Assembly: GCA_902702965.1 (NCBI GenBank)
Contig: CACRXP010001212.1
Coordinates: forward strand, 57,421 to 121,420
Length of the DNA: 64,000 nt
Direction: 5' to 3'
Source: Spirometra erinaceieuropaei
Taxonomy: Eukaryota > Platyhelminthes > Cestoda > Diphyllobothriidea > Diphyllobothriidae
The first letter of the stretch is position 1. Each line of letters opens with the position of its first letter. The translations under genes and the position numbers were made by a program. Below are positions 1-11,075 of the stretch, in pieces. A model generated the notes under the pieces. It had not been told where the DNA came from. It worked only from the letters and a program-made list of their open reading frames with translations, and did not search any database.

Positions 1-1940
1 AACGAGGGGGCAAATGGAGAGACGTTGAAGTAGGCAATATTATGTTGAGAGAGGCAAAAGCGTTCTCGCAAATTAATTCAAACATTTTGCAAATTTATTC
101 GTCATACAAAGATTACAAACAGGGAGTAAAGTAAAATAAATGGTCTTTCTTGTGAAAAAGGAAAAAGGATGGGTGAGTCGTGTTCCAGAAATCCCTCTGA
201 ACAAAAAACACAAAGAGTAACCGATATTACTAAAAGTTAAAGAAATTCTGAAATGAGTCGTTATAATAATTATTTAATGGCGTACGTCTGTGATGTTTTA
301 GACACACAAAAATGTGGGTTTTTAATGTTTTTTCCCATCGACTATCGGAATAAACCATACAAGGCAAAAGTGGCTGTTTAAGTACCATGAATTTTGACCA
401 TTAATTTTTATGGCCATTAAAACATTGTACATATAGCAGGTATAAAACTATAACTTCTAGTGCTCAGTTGTTAGCAAATTGCATCTGCTTCAAAAGATAT
501 ACAGGAAGATATTATACCTCAAAAGTTAAAGCAATTGTAATTACAGGAAGTTTTTAAGACTGGACATTGTTCGCTCAAAGGGTGTCTTGTTTGCCTTTGA
601 CAACGCTTTTCGCTAGGTAAACAATATAGTTTGCAGTCGCCGCAACGCACAGTTAACCACAATTTAAACTTTATTACACAATGAACTTTATGATTTTCTC
701 CATCCCAAGTATACAGTCTAAAAACTAAAACCCCAAACAAAATTGCCATAATAGATCGTGTCCAACATTATTTTTCAGTTGGATAAGCGTTTTTGAAACC
801 AAAAAATGTCCTATTTGACGTATAGCATTTTAGGAATGCATGCTCTCCTATGAACCATATAATCAAAACGACATTCTTATCGAACCTGATTCTACAAAAT
901 ATGATCTTCCCACAAAATATCATCAAAAATCGACAGAAAAAATGCGTGCTACTTACTAAGTTTTCAATTTCTACCAAGTGTTCCTTTTCTGGGCGGCTAT
1001 AAGAAGTGGATTTGAAAGCTCCTCTCCCGGTGTATCTAAAATACAACGGCAGTACGTCGTAAGATATTTACTCTTACGGGCCTGCTTAAATAGTGATTCC
1101 TACTCGAAACCGAATTCCAGAATTGCAGTTCAGATTTCCATGAGGTCGGTCACTGACAACCAACACTGTGTCTCATAATGTGAGAATTCGTGCTTTCATT
1201 TAAATACTGGGTTTTTCAATAAAAAGTCGGAGCGGGAATTCTTCCTGTATTTGAATGTACGCAGGCAGTAATGCAGTTAACTAGAATAGATCGAAAGCCA
1301 CAGCGTTCCCCATAACTACAGTTCTTCGTCTAAAAGCAAAGTCATTAACCGGCAAATGGTACCTTTATAGCTGATTATTTCTGATTCCTTTGTTCTAGTG
1401 TTATTGCTTCGGGTCTTTGCCTCTATATCTGAACTCTTATAATCCCCTTCCCCTGCTCCCCCAAGTTAACGCCATGTAATACTTGCCAAAAGTATTTCTC
1501 AACCTAGGTTTTTAAAAAAACTCTCAACGGTCATGCTTGATCGTCTTTGCTTTCCTGTTACCCCTATCAACCATAGCGCATAGTAGCAGCCTCATTTTTA
1601 ATATGATCTGCCTAGTTTTTGAGAGCCTACCAACTACTACTGAATAGGCCGTGCACAATATCCAATTGTCGGTTCTGAATTCACAGTACCAACGAGCCTT
1701 TCTTTGCGTCGAGGAACTGTCCCCATAGGACCATGTGAGATCCAATATAGACAACAGGGGAGCAGTGCTTCATCGCCAGTGTGATAACAATCGCATGAGA
1801 GAGACGAATTCACTTTATTTCGCAATAGTTATTTAAGACCTTTCAGCAGAGGCGGGCTCCACTCACCGTGGACAGACAAAAAAGTCAATAAATTTCCCAA
1901 GATTCAAAAAGTTCTACACAAACAGAACGACCAGTTCGAG
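1..1940. other. AT-rich intergenic DNA, nothing recognised
   Basis: No open frame here has a recognisable domain, and the short ORFs on both strands look like chance frames. No tRNA-like or hammerhead-like motif was found. A short stretch around 1850-1880 (cactcaccgtggacag) resembles 18780-18800 in a later duplicated unit, so the right end may be a remnant of the segmental array. Confidence 0.5.
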
Positions 1941-1965
1941 TTTTAGCTCCGTCTGCCGATTCAAG

Positions 1966-2100
1966 CAAAGATGCGAGTTCCAGGAACTAGTTGATCAGAA
2001 GAAGAAGCGATCGCTGGAACAAGGGCTTTATCCGCCTGACGTTTCAGATTCTCACTGGAATCCATCATCAGAGACAGTGGCGGTCCTACAGCAGTTGGAG
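1966..2100 (-). repeat. PLE terminal repeat, class 1, inverted relative to the ORF
   Basis: This block holds the signature gcgagttccaggaactag, then gatcagaagaagaagcga, and a minus-strand hammerhead motif. It is the reverse complement of part of 2985-3095, so the PLE ORF between them is bracketed by inverted terminal repeats. Related copies occur at 22430-22690, 40890-41060 and 42700-42900. The first ~45 codons of the open frame at 1991-2887 run through this repeat and are probably not original coding sequence. Confidence 0.75.
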
Positions 2101-2887
2101 TTGCGTAAGAATGCTAGTTCGGCGTTTTGAGACGTACTGCAGTGAACTGGAAGACAAGGTTGCCGAATCCCAATATCTTCGAAGGGTTTTCAGAGAAAAT
2201 GGTTACCCGCGCAACTTCGTCAACCGGTGTATGCGCAAACGAGACGAGAGACAGAACCGTGCCGACCCCAAATTCTGGCGAGCGATCCCGTACATCAAGA
2301 ACGTCTCCGAGGCCGTTAGCCGCCTTCTTGCACCACTTGGGGTTGGAGTGGCACACAGACCGGAGGCCACCATGAGGCGTCCGGTGATGAGACCAAAATA
2401 CCCACTACCACGGCAAGAAACATCTGGAGTCGTTTACCGGATCTGGTGCAGTTGCGGACAAAGCAACTACGTCGGAGAAACTGGAAGACTGCTCCGAACG
2501 CGAATTGGCGAACACGCGGCAGCGGTACGGAGAAATGACGCCAACTGTCAAGTCGCGGCCCATTCGACGAGACCCGGCCACATATTCAAGTTCGATGAGG
2601 CCGAACTTCTCGCGAGAGCGGATAATCGCGTGAGCTGCGAGCTGCTTGAGTCATGGTTCACAGAAACTCAGTCTATCAAAAAGTGCAACGACATCCCCAC
2701 TCCATATTGCGTGATGAGGCATAGGCTGGCCAAGGTAATTGACCACTTGGGGAGCGCGCAAGCCGGTGAGCCAGATGGCCGAGCCATCATCACGTCAGCA
2801 TCTAACATGGGTGATGACATTTCGGCAATTAACAACTTTCATGCCGGCCATCAAGCAATTAGCGCACCAGCGGGCAGCCATCCTTGA
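1991..2887 (+). CDS. GIY-YIG endonuclease ORF of an RT-less Penelope-like element
   Basis: This is a 298-codon frame without stops. Residues ~1-45 are terminal-repeat sequence. Residues ~48-120 match the PLE linker (LRRVFRENGYPRNFVNRC). Residues ~145-250 form a GIY-YIG nuclease: GVVYRIWCSCG, then NYVGETGRLLRTRIGEH with the conserved Arg, and LLESWFTETQSI with the probable catalytic Glu. A PLE normally has a reverse transcriptase upstream of this domain, and here it is missing. The ORF lies between inverted terminal repeats carrying hammerhead motifs (2033-2076 minus, 2989-3035 plus). The same family, decayed, is at 41181-41429 and 42872-43168 on the minus strand. In PLEs the nuclease nicks target DNA for target-primed reverse transcription. 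Whether this copy is expressed is unknown; it may be a deletion derivative mobilised in trans. Confidence 0.75.
   Translation: MIRRRSDRWNKGFIRLTFQILTGIHHQRQWRSYSSWSCVRMLVRRFETYCSELEDKVAESQYLRRVFRENGYPRNFVNRCMRKRDERQNRADPKFWRAIPYIKNVSEAVSRLLAPLGVGVAHRPEATMRRPVMRPKYPLPRQETSGVVYRIWCSCGQSNYVGETGRLLRTRIGEHAAAVRRNDANCQVAAHSTRPGHIFKFDEAELLARADNRVSCELLESWFTETQSIKKCNDIPTPYCVMRHRLAKVIDHLGSAQAGEPDGRAIITSASNMGDDISAINNFHAGHQAISAPAGSHP
2033..2076 (-). ncRNA. Hammerhead ribozyme motif, class 1
   Basis: Read on the minus strand: stem I strand TGTCT, core CTGATGA, one unpaired T, stem II GGATTC/GAATCT with a six-base loop, GAAA, self-complementary stem III core ACGT, cleavage-site C, then AGGCG closing stem I. 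All core bases are present. Stem II has one G-T pair. Stem III is so short that cleavage would probably need a dimer, as known for other PLE hammerheads. Activity is inferred only. Confidence 0.6.
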
Positions 2888-3100
2888 TGAAGGGGAGCGC
2901 GGTTAATTGCAATAGGTATGCGGTAGCATATCGACTGTATCCTATAAATACCGCCACTTCATGTGCAAGAGTCAGCCTTTTCTGCCACTCGCCCTCTGAT
3001 GATGGATTCAAGTGAGAATCCGAAAAGTCAGGCGAATAAAGCCCTTGTTCCAGCGATCGCTTCTTCTTCTGATTAAGCTCCTTCTCTTCACCCGCAAGAT
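2888..3100 (+). repeat. PLE 3' terminal repeat, class 1
   Basis: This follows the ORF directly and contains cctataaataccgcc, a plus-strand hammerhead relic (2989-3035) and gcccttgttccagcgatcgc, which is the reverse complement of the left repeat at 2010-2030. It marks the 3' end of the element. A similar 3' end with the phrase tttataggatgcaatcgc is at 42840-42900 and 22560-22600. Confidence 0.7.
2989..3035 (+). ncRNA. Degenerate hammerhead ribozyme motif, class 1
   Basis: CTGATGA (2996-3002) is followed by a T, a perfect 6-bp stem II GGATTC/GAATCC, and GAAA (3022-3025). The stem III core is changed from ACGT to AAGT, and stem I pairs only over three bases. It is probably inactive. It lies in the 3' repeat in the sense orientation of the ORF. 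Confidence 0.45.
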
Positions 3101-3289
3101 AGTACGCCAACAATGTCAGTACTGAATGCTTATGTGCCGGTGTACGACGAGAGATAACTCGATATCCACGGCGAATTGGGCGGAAAGATATCACAGAGAT
3201 TAGGTCAGTGTGCAGGGATAGGCATCTGCATCCAGGATTTGACCAGCAAATATCGACTTAGAAGCAGTAGGAATACCGGCCGGCGGTTA

Positions 3290-3560
3290 AACGGAGTGGA
3301 TGGAAAGTGAGTTCTGTCAACAACACCTTTGTTCTCGCAGGTAATCAACAAATGATTTCAACTCGTCAAATCTCGTTTTATTGCCGTGGAGCGCTCAGCG
3401 ATCTAAAAATCGTGAAGTTAGTTTTAAAACACACCAGTACTGGTGTTGGGTTGGCGGTTGTTTCGACAATTATCCCCCTGAAAAAAATCACGGAATTTCG
3501 GCCGGCTCAAAGACTTCACGTGTCCTCGAACACGTGTCCCCGCATGCACCTTCTCTCAAC
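3290..3560 (+). repeat. Start of duplicated unit 1
   Basis: This segment (for example ttctgtcaacaacac and aaatcacggaatttcggccg) recurs at about 14150-14375. It is the first recognisable homology between unit 1 and unit 2 of the segmental array. No coding role is seen. It immediately precedes the LINE remnant in unit 1 and a shorter LINE remnant in unit 2. Confidence 0.55.
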
Positions 3561-3719
3561 CGTAGTTTCGGTATGAAGACAGATCGGAGGCGGAAGAGGG
3601 CAAAAGCGACTGAGAAGGTGAAGACCCGCATCAAGGCGTACGACCTCATTCCTAGTCTACGATTCTTACTGACTAGGATTTTGTACAATAATACAAATTA
3701 AGGGGGACGTTCCGAGTCC

Positions 3720-5115
3720 CCATTGGTGGGGCTAGAGCCTTCTCAAGGACTTGGAGAACCATAGGGAGACTCGCTTCTCCGAGGGATGCAAAATAAAGCT
3801 GATGGGTACACCTTCGTCTGGATCGGCCGCCCAAAGGCAAAGTATTGCGAGGTCGACTTCGCCTTTGTCATTCAAAACGACATCATGTGGCCAGTGCTCT
3901 GTCTGCCGAAGGGCGTCAGCGACAGTCTCATCGGCCTGCTCCTGTCTCTCAGACGATCCAAATTCGCCACCATTATGACCGCTTACGCTCTCCCCCAAAC
4001 ACCAGCTTTGGCGGGGCGAAAAAAATTCCACAAAAACCTGCATGCCATTCTGGTGGTTTTGTCAAAATCGGACAAACTAGTTTTCCTTGGTAACTCTAGT
4101 GCCCGGTTGCGGGCCAAACCATGTTGCCTGGAGAGGAGCGTTGGGTCTCCACTGAATCGACGGCTGCAACGATGTCAACCTCTTTCTTCTGCCAAATTTG
4201 TGCGAGACGCTTTTTACCTCTAACAAACAGCCATGAGGCGCATGTCCTTGTGGGCCAAAACGGCACAAAAAGGCTTCTTTGCATTGCTCAAACGGCAGAT
4301 GGCCGCATAGTCGAATGAACGGGTAGTTTTTAGATTTCAAGAAACGATGCTTTTTCTGGAGAACTTACAAATCCTGAACCGATGGAATTATCACTTTATA
4401 AGTGCATTTAATAGCAAATCCACGACCTACGACGATGCCCTTAATCGACTTCCCAAACTAAAAACGTGCACGTACCTGACCCTCCAGCCCTATCCTCATC
4501 ATTTGGGTCTCACTTTCCTAGAAAACATCCGAGTAGTGCACAAGCTCTTTGGCGGGAAAGCACTAAGAAACGACGCGATTTCGTCGGAATTCAACAAGAA
4601 CGGCGGTCCCCGGCTGGTGGATCAACATAAAACATTACTCCAGGGGATGCAACTCCGAGAAAATAATCCCTGAGTACTTCGAGAATGCGAGATGGCACTC
4701 AATGCGTACCTTTATTACAGTACCCGCCTTGCCGAAACGAATTTGGTTTCTGACTTCAGCAAAAGTTACTATAAAACGTACGTTCGCGGGATGAACTTCC
4801 TCAATGCGTCAGTCGTTCGTCTATTTTAGCGGAAAGTGGGCTGGCAACTGTGTAATAAACGCAGTGCAATCTCGCTGCTCAACATCGCCAGGAATATCTT
4901 TGCGCGTCTCAATGAACGGGGACTTCAGCCAAAAAGTAACTGTGTGTGCCCAGGTCATCGCGTAATTACAAACATGATCTTCGCAAGAGAAGGACCGGAA
5001 AACTCAGACGCTCCACTACACCATTTTCGTAGATTTGGCGACACGCTTCGGCACGATAATTCTTAAGCCACAGCGGTTGGCATGGAAGACAATGAACGGA
5101 AAATCAAGCTGTCTT
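3720..5115 (+). pseudogene. LINE remnant: endonuclease and reverse transcriptase domains
   Basis: Fragments in several frames match one non-LTR retrotransposon polyprotein. At 3755-3790 ETRFSE, then at 3786-4130 GYTFVWIGRPKAK and RRSKFATIMTAYALP, are the apurinic-type endonuclease. At 4510-4665 GGKALRNDAISSEFNKNGGP, and at 4845-5110 CNKRSAISLLNIARNIFAR, are the reverse transcriptase. Stops (for example at 4672) and frameshifts separate them, so the copy is dead. A paralogous RT fragment is at 14530-15180. The C-terminal zinc-finger end of the same LINE type is probably the minus-strand fragment at 12376-12788. Confidence 0.75.
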
Positions 5116-5309
5116 CTTTTTAAGGTAGCTGGCGCAGCACTTACACTCACCTGGAATCCGGGTCAGCTGTTTAGCGTTTTGCGAAATCCTGGTCCTTTGT
5201 GCACGGACCGGAGGTGTAAGGTACGGGTGGACAGGCTGTTAAGTTCTGATTATCCTTGCAAACAAAACGGTTTCCTCTCTTCCTGCATCTGTCTTGCCAC
5301 GGTTTGATG

Positions 5310-5735
5310 TAGATGAGAAAGGCGAGTGTTAGGACGGCCCAGAACACGACGCACCGTTCCCGTCGTCCGGGGGTCACGCCTGACAAAGAACCGCAAACTC
5401 GCCGCACAGCCTCGCCTAGGAAGCCCGCATGCGAACCAGACATTAGCACGCCGCTGAGTCTTGCACGACCTCCAGGGGTCAGCAAAACGCGAAGGCCTGC
5501 CCAAGCGGGCGCTCAGGGCTGGACCAGTAGGAACACGCAAACCGGACGAAGGCTGAACTTTTAAATACGAAGTCACAGACGGAAGGATTAAGAGTTGATG
5601 TACACAGGATGACTGACGCAGTTAAGCTGTTCTCTCCTATCCTGTCTGTCTTCTATTCCGCACAGAACTGGCGTCATACTAATTGAGGATATAACAAGAG
5701 CGCACGGCAGACGCATAGCGAGTCCACAACCATTA
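5310..5735. repeat. Unclassified interspersed repeat, copy 1
   Basis: About 420 bp here align by eye with 11755-12170. Shared blocks include gggctggaccagtag against ggactggaccagtaag, gagttgatgtac, and ctgtctgtcttctatt followed by cgcacagaactg. There is no coding capacity conserved between the two copies and no clear terminal repeat. Confidence 0.5.
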
Positions 5736-6790
5736 GAAGCCGAGTCACAAGCAAGTCACTGCCTCGGCGTCGAAGTGTTGCAGGGCACATGGCTTATATC
5801 GTCGGAAGCGACAGCCTATCTGTTACAAGCGGAAAGGAGTTTGTTCGCGAGATTAATGTGTTGCGGCTGTTTACTGTCCAGTGATAGGCAGATTGCAGAT
5901 AACGTAATTTGTTACCAAATATGTAAAAGAATGGATAATTTTTATGCACTTTTCTTATGAAATATCTGATTTTGAAGTTCACTGAAAATCTATGAAGAAA
6001 AGTCATGCTGCTTAAATGGTCTGTTTCTGCATAGTGTGGTTTCCACATGGAGCTGAAAAGAATTCTGTTCGAAAGCCAGCATCCCGAAGCAACGGAATTG
6101 TTCTTGAATCCTGCTGCATGATGACTACTTTTATAACCCTACTTAAGTAATCCTTTTGGGTAAAGAAACAGATTACGGAATTTCAGTAAGCAGTTCATGA
6201 AATGGCACATTTATTGTACTTGTTTAAGCGCTAAACTGCAATAAAGTGGGCAATGACGTTAGTATTTACAACTGGATGTTCGGTTTTAATCTAAGCGAAT
6301 ACATCTGTTTTTATTAAAAGCATAATAAAAACGTTGATCCAGATTTCTTTCGTTTAAAACGTGCTGTTTATAAAGTGTTCTGCCTGCACTCAGAGGCGTT
6401 GTCTTTTTCTTGAAAAAACGTCTTACAGAACACTGCACTAACTTGATTAAATCAAATTTGCAATTGTTTTTTTCGAATCGATTGGCAGAAAGCTCCTCCA
6501 GTCTACCCAGAATAGTATCTGAGTGTGCCGTGGTAGTTTTAATTGAATCTAAAACGTATAATTCGTGTGCAGAACGTGACGACTAGACAGGCGGATTCGG
6601 AATGTATGCCCGAATTCTTCATTGAATATACTTGCATACAGTGCTCACATTTTTCATTTATTAATATTATTGTTTTCTCATATCGGTAACATGAGATAAA
6701 GCTCTATTTTTAGAACAGACACATGATATAGGGGATTGTACTTAAGCATATTTACAGGTGTATTAGGGTCTAGCCGTAGGTCGTGTTAGT
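5736..6790. repeat. Unit 1 non-coding block with a MITE arm relic
   Basis: 5900-6225 carries one degenerate arm of the palindromic MITE (tttcagtaagcagttcatga). 6360-6740 is shared with 15640-16010, 40060-40250 and 51640-52060; a common phrase is cttacagaacactgcactaa against cttacagaactctgcgccaa. This block is the best marker of the four duplicated units. No gene is seen. Confidence 0.55.
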
Positions 6791-6793
6791 GTA

Positions 6794-6991
6794 ATGACAA
6801 CTGTGAAGACTATGCTCATATTGGTGCCAGGTTGGGTTGTTGGGGTGATGATTACTCACATAATGCTATCCAGAAGGGTTGGCTTTGAGGATAGAGTTAC
6901 TGACGAAGTAGAGTTCAATCAGGGACAAAAGGATGTGTACCCCCTGTACCATGGAGAAATATATGATGGCTCAGTCGGAACACTAAGCTGA
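6794..6991 (+). CDS. Unrecognised 65-aa ORF with one hydrophobic segment
   Basis: The frame starts with a hydrophobic stretch (residues ~7-24, MLILVPGWVVGVMITHIM), followed by a basic RR pair and an acidic, Tyr-containing tail. This would suit a signal anchor or a single membrane-spanning exon. It has no counterpart in the other duplicated units, where this region is absent. I do not recognise it, and it may be a chance frame or part of an inserted sequence. Confidence 0.2.
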   Translation: MTTVKTMLILVPGWVVGVMITHIMLSRRVGFEDRVTDEVEFNQGQKDVYPLYHGEIYDGSVGTLS

Positions 6992-7374
6992 CAACGTCTG
7001 CCTTCTTAGCCATCACCAAGCCAACACCAATTCAACACACAATAATATTTAAGCACTTGTCAACGCACCCTGAACTCACTTCGTGCCGGAAGACAACAGT
7101 GATATTCCTCTACATTTTAGTGATAAGCAAAGAATTGGCCTAAGTAACAGTCTGCTGGCATGCCCTGACCTTTGCGTGTTTCTGATTCATCTTTTAAAAC
7201 AAGAGAAATCATTAAGCCTGCTGTGCATTAAGGATGAACTAATGTACACTTCGTCAGCGACGTCCAGTGCAAATCGAATTTTGGAAGTTGTGCAATTTAG
7301 ATTTTTGTAAATGTTTAATTTGTATTTTTGTTAAAAGTACTAAAACGATCTTTTAGTCCTTTGTAGGACGCAGG

Positions 7375-7500
7375 TCATTTTTTTGGTCGTCCTAAACATT
7401 GGCACACTAATTTTCTTTGTGTACGCAAATTTTTGTCGCCGTGGCATACTGCAAGGAGGCTGCCCAAAATCGACGTTGAGAATCAAGTGGCAAACCATTA
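7375..7500 (+). pseudogene. Degraded exon 2 of the two-pass membrane protein family
   Basis: The sequence tttttttggtcgtcctaaac followed by attggcacactaattttctt aligns with exon 2 of the genes at 19610 and 55828 (ttttttggccatcctaggca and on). The reading frame is broken and no exon 1 is visible upstream. The matching third exon is at 9498-9616. This is unit 1's dead copy of the family. Confidence 0.5.
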
Positions 7501-7829
7501 GCCCGAAACACCAAAAAGGTTACTATTAACTATATTGAAACGCAGTTATTTCCCTTCAACCAGTCCTAATTATTAGACACCTCCAGCCTTAGTAAGGGAT
7601 AGGAGGCTTAAATAAATCGCTAACTATAAAAATATTTAGAATACCAGTTGGTGAGCATACGTTGGTTTTCGATAAATGCTTGTCAGGAAACTACACGTTT
7701 TCGGAAACCTGTACTCGAAAAACCTGTTAATGATTATAAATAGCGATTAAAGTTATTTTTGAAACACAGGCGGTATGAGAGCGGAAGGGTGCGGAGAGCT
7801 GCATGTAGTAAGTCGACCATTCGTCATGG

Positions 7830-8470
7830 TAATTGCGGAGCCTAAACGGGCTTCGTTTGCGATCCCAAGACCTGCTTTCGAACCCTGATCTTGGCTGCTT
7901 CAATTGCTGTTAACAGGCGCTGACCCAATAGCTTAAGGTATATCAAAGAGACCTTACATATCACACGAAAATATTACCCGAGGTTCACACGATAATTAGA
8001 ATGGCGTTAATTATGCCTCTAGTTTTTCCAGCAATTCGCGGAAGAGTTCTTGTATTCCTTTGCATGGATGCCGGCTGGTACGACCAATATAACCTGCAGC
8101 ATCTTATTGAATAGAAAGTTGAAGTTGCAGCGTTTTCCCTTCGACAGTAAGTTTAGTGGGTTTTTACGTCCTTCTGCAAAATTCTCCCAAATAAACCTGT
8201 CAGCTTACCCCTACTCCGCGAAGCAGTTATGGGATCTTCATACGATTTTTCGGTGATGTATTCAGGGCAAATTTTCTAGTCGCTTACACCAAAGACTGGC
8301 TTAGATTCAGTTATTTTTAGAAGGGTAGGAATCGATCGACGTATTTGAGTTGTTAACACTACGTTTGTGTCCGATAAACGCTTCTGGGGAACTCGGCATC
8401 AAGGGAAGTTCAATGCAGAAAAAACGCATACCAGTGCGATTTCAGTTGCCTATTAGCATCAATCTCTTTA
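7830..8470 (-). pseudogene. PLE family A remnant
   Basis: Phrases such as tgctgttaacaggcgctgac (7908) and gtacgaccaatataacctgc (8080) recur in the PLE copies at 24200-24430, 56520-56580 and 59630-59840, where on the minus strand they encode the C-terminal LLATAEA and the GIY-YIG CSCG.YIG regions. The reading frame is lost. It lies in the former intron 2 of the membrane-protein gene, as in units 2 and 4. Confidence 0.55.
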
Positions 8471-8717
8471 CAAAAAAGGAACACACATGCTGACGTATCA
8501 TACTACTACCGGCCGTTACGGTTGTTTCGTAACAGTGTTGAACTCCGAGGAATTATGGGGGATAAGCAAAAACGCCATTGGGCAATTTAATTGGTGATTT
8601 GGCCAATGGCACTTTTCCCACTGATGACCAAACAAGACGATTAATAGAGATAAGCCTCGATGTAACCTCGATGTCCCCCTGACTCCCCAGTAGGATGATC
8701 TCCCTCACACTTTTCAT

Positions 8718-8763
8718 TTTCGTCTGACGACGGGTTGGTGTAACCGACTTGAAAATTCACGAG
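8718..8763 (+). ncRNA. Hammerhead ribozyme motif, class 4
   Basis: Stem I TTCGT pairs with ACGAG. The core CTGACGA (8724-8730) is followed by one unpaired C, then an 8-bp stem II GGGTTGGT/ACCGACTT with G-T pairs and a three-base loop, GAAA (8751-8754), stem III core AATT and cleavage-site C at 8758. Every core position is present. The related copy at 25702-25745 sits at the 3' end of PLE family C, so this is probably a solo terminal repeat of that family. Confidence 0.55.
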
Positions 8764-9497
8764 TATACCTCGATTTTCCGACGAGCCTTCTCCTTTTATT
8801 ATATCGCCTCGGAATGCATGCTACCTCCTTTATTCATTAGCTTATCTGTTTATACAATAAGCCATCTAGCTTTCCTTTAAAATATGTTTTCAACATTAGC
8901 TAAGTGATTTTAATTAACTTCACCTGAATGCATGCATTTTAATATGCTCCATCAGAGTGCATTATTATGCATGCGACCACGAGTTTTCGCATTTTCAGAT
9001 CTTTGTCCATTTCCCGGCTTTGCGATTTGCTAAGTTAAAAGAAGTATGGATGATGTTCATAACAGTTTGTGATCCATTTAAGCAGAATATCCTTTTAATA
9101 AAGTGCAAATAACAAAATTTTACACTAACCAACTGCAATAGGAATGATCTACTGCAATTAAAACCTCTCTTGTAAAGCATACCGCACTGAGATGCGCATT
9201 TTATGATTGATGCCTTCATGCTGATGGAAAATACGATTTGACGGAAGCGTCAAAACAGGCATGCTGCCTAATCCAACGTTGTCTCATTTAACGGTGGAAC
9301 GTGAAAATTCTGTTCCTGGAAATTACTTCAAACCACCAGTTTTCTGCGTAGTACGGTTGCTTAGCTGACAGGCGCTCAGTTAATGCTGACATAGGTCCGA
9401 GTTTATATGTTTATATGCATGACATTTCATATTCGTTCTATACTTCTACGTGCACTGTCTTCTGCAGTGCGACTTTGGACATAAACTTCTGCTCTGG
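8764..9497. other. Non-coding DNA of unit 1
   Basis: 8995-9200 resembles 22080-22200 in unit 2 (tatggatgatgttcataaca against tatgaatgatgttcaggata). No coding frame, RNA motif or terminal repeat is seen. Confidence 0.4.
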
Positions 9498-9616
9498 AAT
9501 AACCCGCAAAAACTGCATTACCTAGAAAATCCACCTCACGTGCGAAATCTGCCTTACAACACGCCTGTAATATTCCCATCCTCAACCCCCCCCCCCCCCG
9601 AAGGCTTCCGTTTTAA
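9498..9616 (+). pseudogene. Exon 3-like segment of the membrane protein family, unit 1
   Basis: The frame NPQKLHYLENPPHVRNLPYN ... RRLPF-stop matches the terminal exons at 23084-23188 and 58719-58823 (NPH.LEGPT ... LPF-stop). It contains a run of 14 Cs (9586-9599) that encodes a Pro stretch and has probably slipped. The splice acceptor is not clear. An AATAAA at 9689-9694 matches the polyA position of the intact 44-kb gene. With exon 2 broken, this copy is a pseudogene. Confidence 0.45.
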
Positions 9617-9679
9617 CAAGAGTTAGCAGACATTTTACAACTCCCCACACTTTTTTCATGTAACGGCCACGCACTGTGG

Positions 9680-11075
9680 TCTCGGAAAAATAAAATTGAA
9701 CAAGCGCGCATTAAAAACTTTTTCGCTGTTAATAAAGTGTCATATCTCCATCATAATTCGTCAAGTGTTAAAATATCTGTTGTGGAGTTTGTCCCAGTGG
9801 ATTTCACCGTTCCACAGCTGCCGGCCATGACTTTGTTTTTTCAAAGTTTTCTAAAGCTATCGTAGTTTTCTGTTGCTTTTTTTCCAAAATGTACATATTT
9901 ATTTCGCACAAATGCACTAACTTTGCTTCCAATTCGGCGTGTTTTGATCCCGTTCACTCTGTGGGCAGATTGGCTTGCTTTTATTTCTCACGTGGTGACA
10001 GTAGTCGCAAGCCAAAATATACTTATGGCCATGTATCCACAGGTCTTATAGTCTCATTATGCATTTCGTCAATCAGTTACACAAGCTCTGCGATTCAAGT
10101 GGGAGTTTTGCTGTCGTCAACCGCGGAAGCTTCTAAAACATGCTGAATGGATTTGCTCACGGAAACGTGATTACAGTGGAAACCATAGGGGCATTGAGAC
10201 CAAAACTATATCGACCAATTAGATACCAATCAGAATAAGGACGATTTGCCCTGTGAGAGTCTAAGTAGATTTGTTAAGTCATGCAGACTTTGACGGCGCT
10301 TAAGGGGACATGTTGGCTATCGCAGATTATTTTTATCCTGCTTGTTGATTATCCCAAGTAGCTAGATATTGTTTATTTCTTATGGTAAGTGACAGACAGG
10401 CATTTAAGAGGTACTATTACATGTCATTAAATAAAGCCAATACTTGCAGGTCCCCAGATTGATTGCTCAATGCTGTTTTCAAAAGACTCCCTTTTTGGCT
10501 AACAGTCGCGCTGTGAGAGAGTTGCTTTTTATATAACAGCATATTTAGTGAAACGTTAGCTACGTGACACACAACGCAGTTCAGTTATAACACTAGACTT
10601 AAGGAGTTTCTTCAGCTGTGCAATCGCAGGACGTAATTTGGACAAGAGAACACTGACCGGGACACTTTTATGCCGAAAATATCCGTGTGCCGCAAAGGCG
10701 GAACCCAAATCAACCTAATTTAACGGAGACTACTTATGTCATCCTGGAACGCTCCAGTACTTTCGGCGTTTGTTCCTAGTTCGCCCAAACTGTCGTTGAA
10801 ATCCTACGCCATAACACCTTTGTACGATGCTCAATGTTTTCAGTTATTTGCCAACAATCGCATTATCCTGCAGCAAAATAAAAGAGTTTTCGACTTATAA
10901 AGTCGTATTGGAAAAGAAAAGTATGGACAGGGTACGCATGATAACATCTTGCGTACGTCCGTTCAGCGATATGAAGATGTTCCGGAAAAGGAAAGTCCTA
11001 CTAAAAACACAGGTTCTAGCCAAAGGCCCATAAACGCGTGTTTCGCCGATATTCTGTCGCTGCTTGGAATAGCTA
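9680..11075. repeat. Downstream flank shared with 45570-47560
   Basis: Long stretches align with the region after the 44-kb gene, for example gcactaactttgcttccaat against gcactaactttgctcccact, followed by cgtgttttgatcccgttcac in both. Both end in a class 3 hammerhead block. Here only its 3' half remains (11030-11075: cgtgtttcgccgatattctg), without the CTGATGA half. Short ORFs in this stretch are not conserved as protein and I do not call them. Confidence 0.55.

Noticed and set aside
1524..1825. Overlapping minus-strand ORFs of 60-76 aa
   Set aside because: Overlapping frames without domains, composition bias or paralogues; likely chance.
9889..10146. 85-aa ORF also present as a related DNA segment at 45618-45878
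   Set aside because: The DNA is duplicated, but the two frames are not conserved as protein (frameshifts between copies), so it is downstream non-coding DNA of the units.
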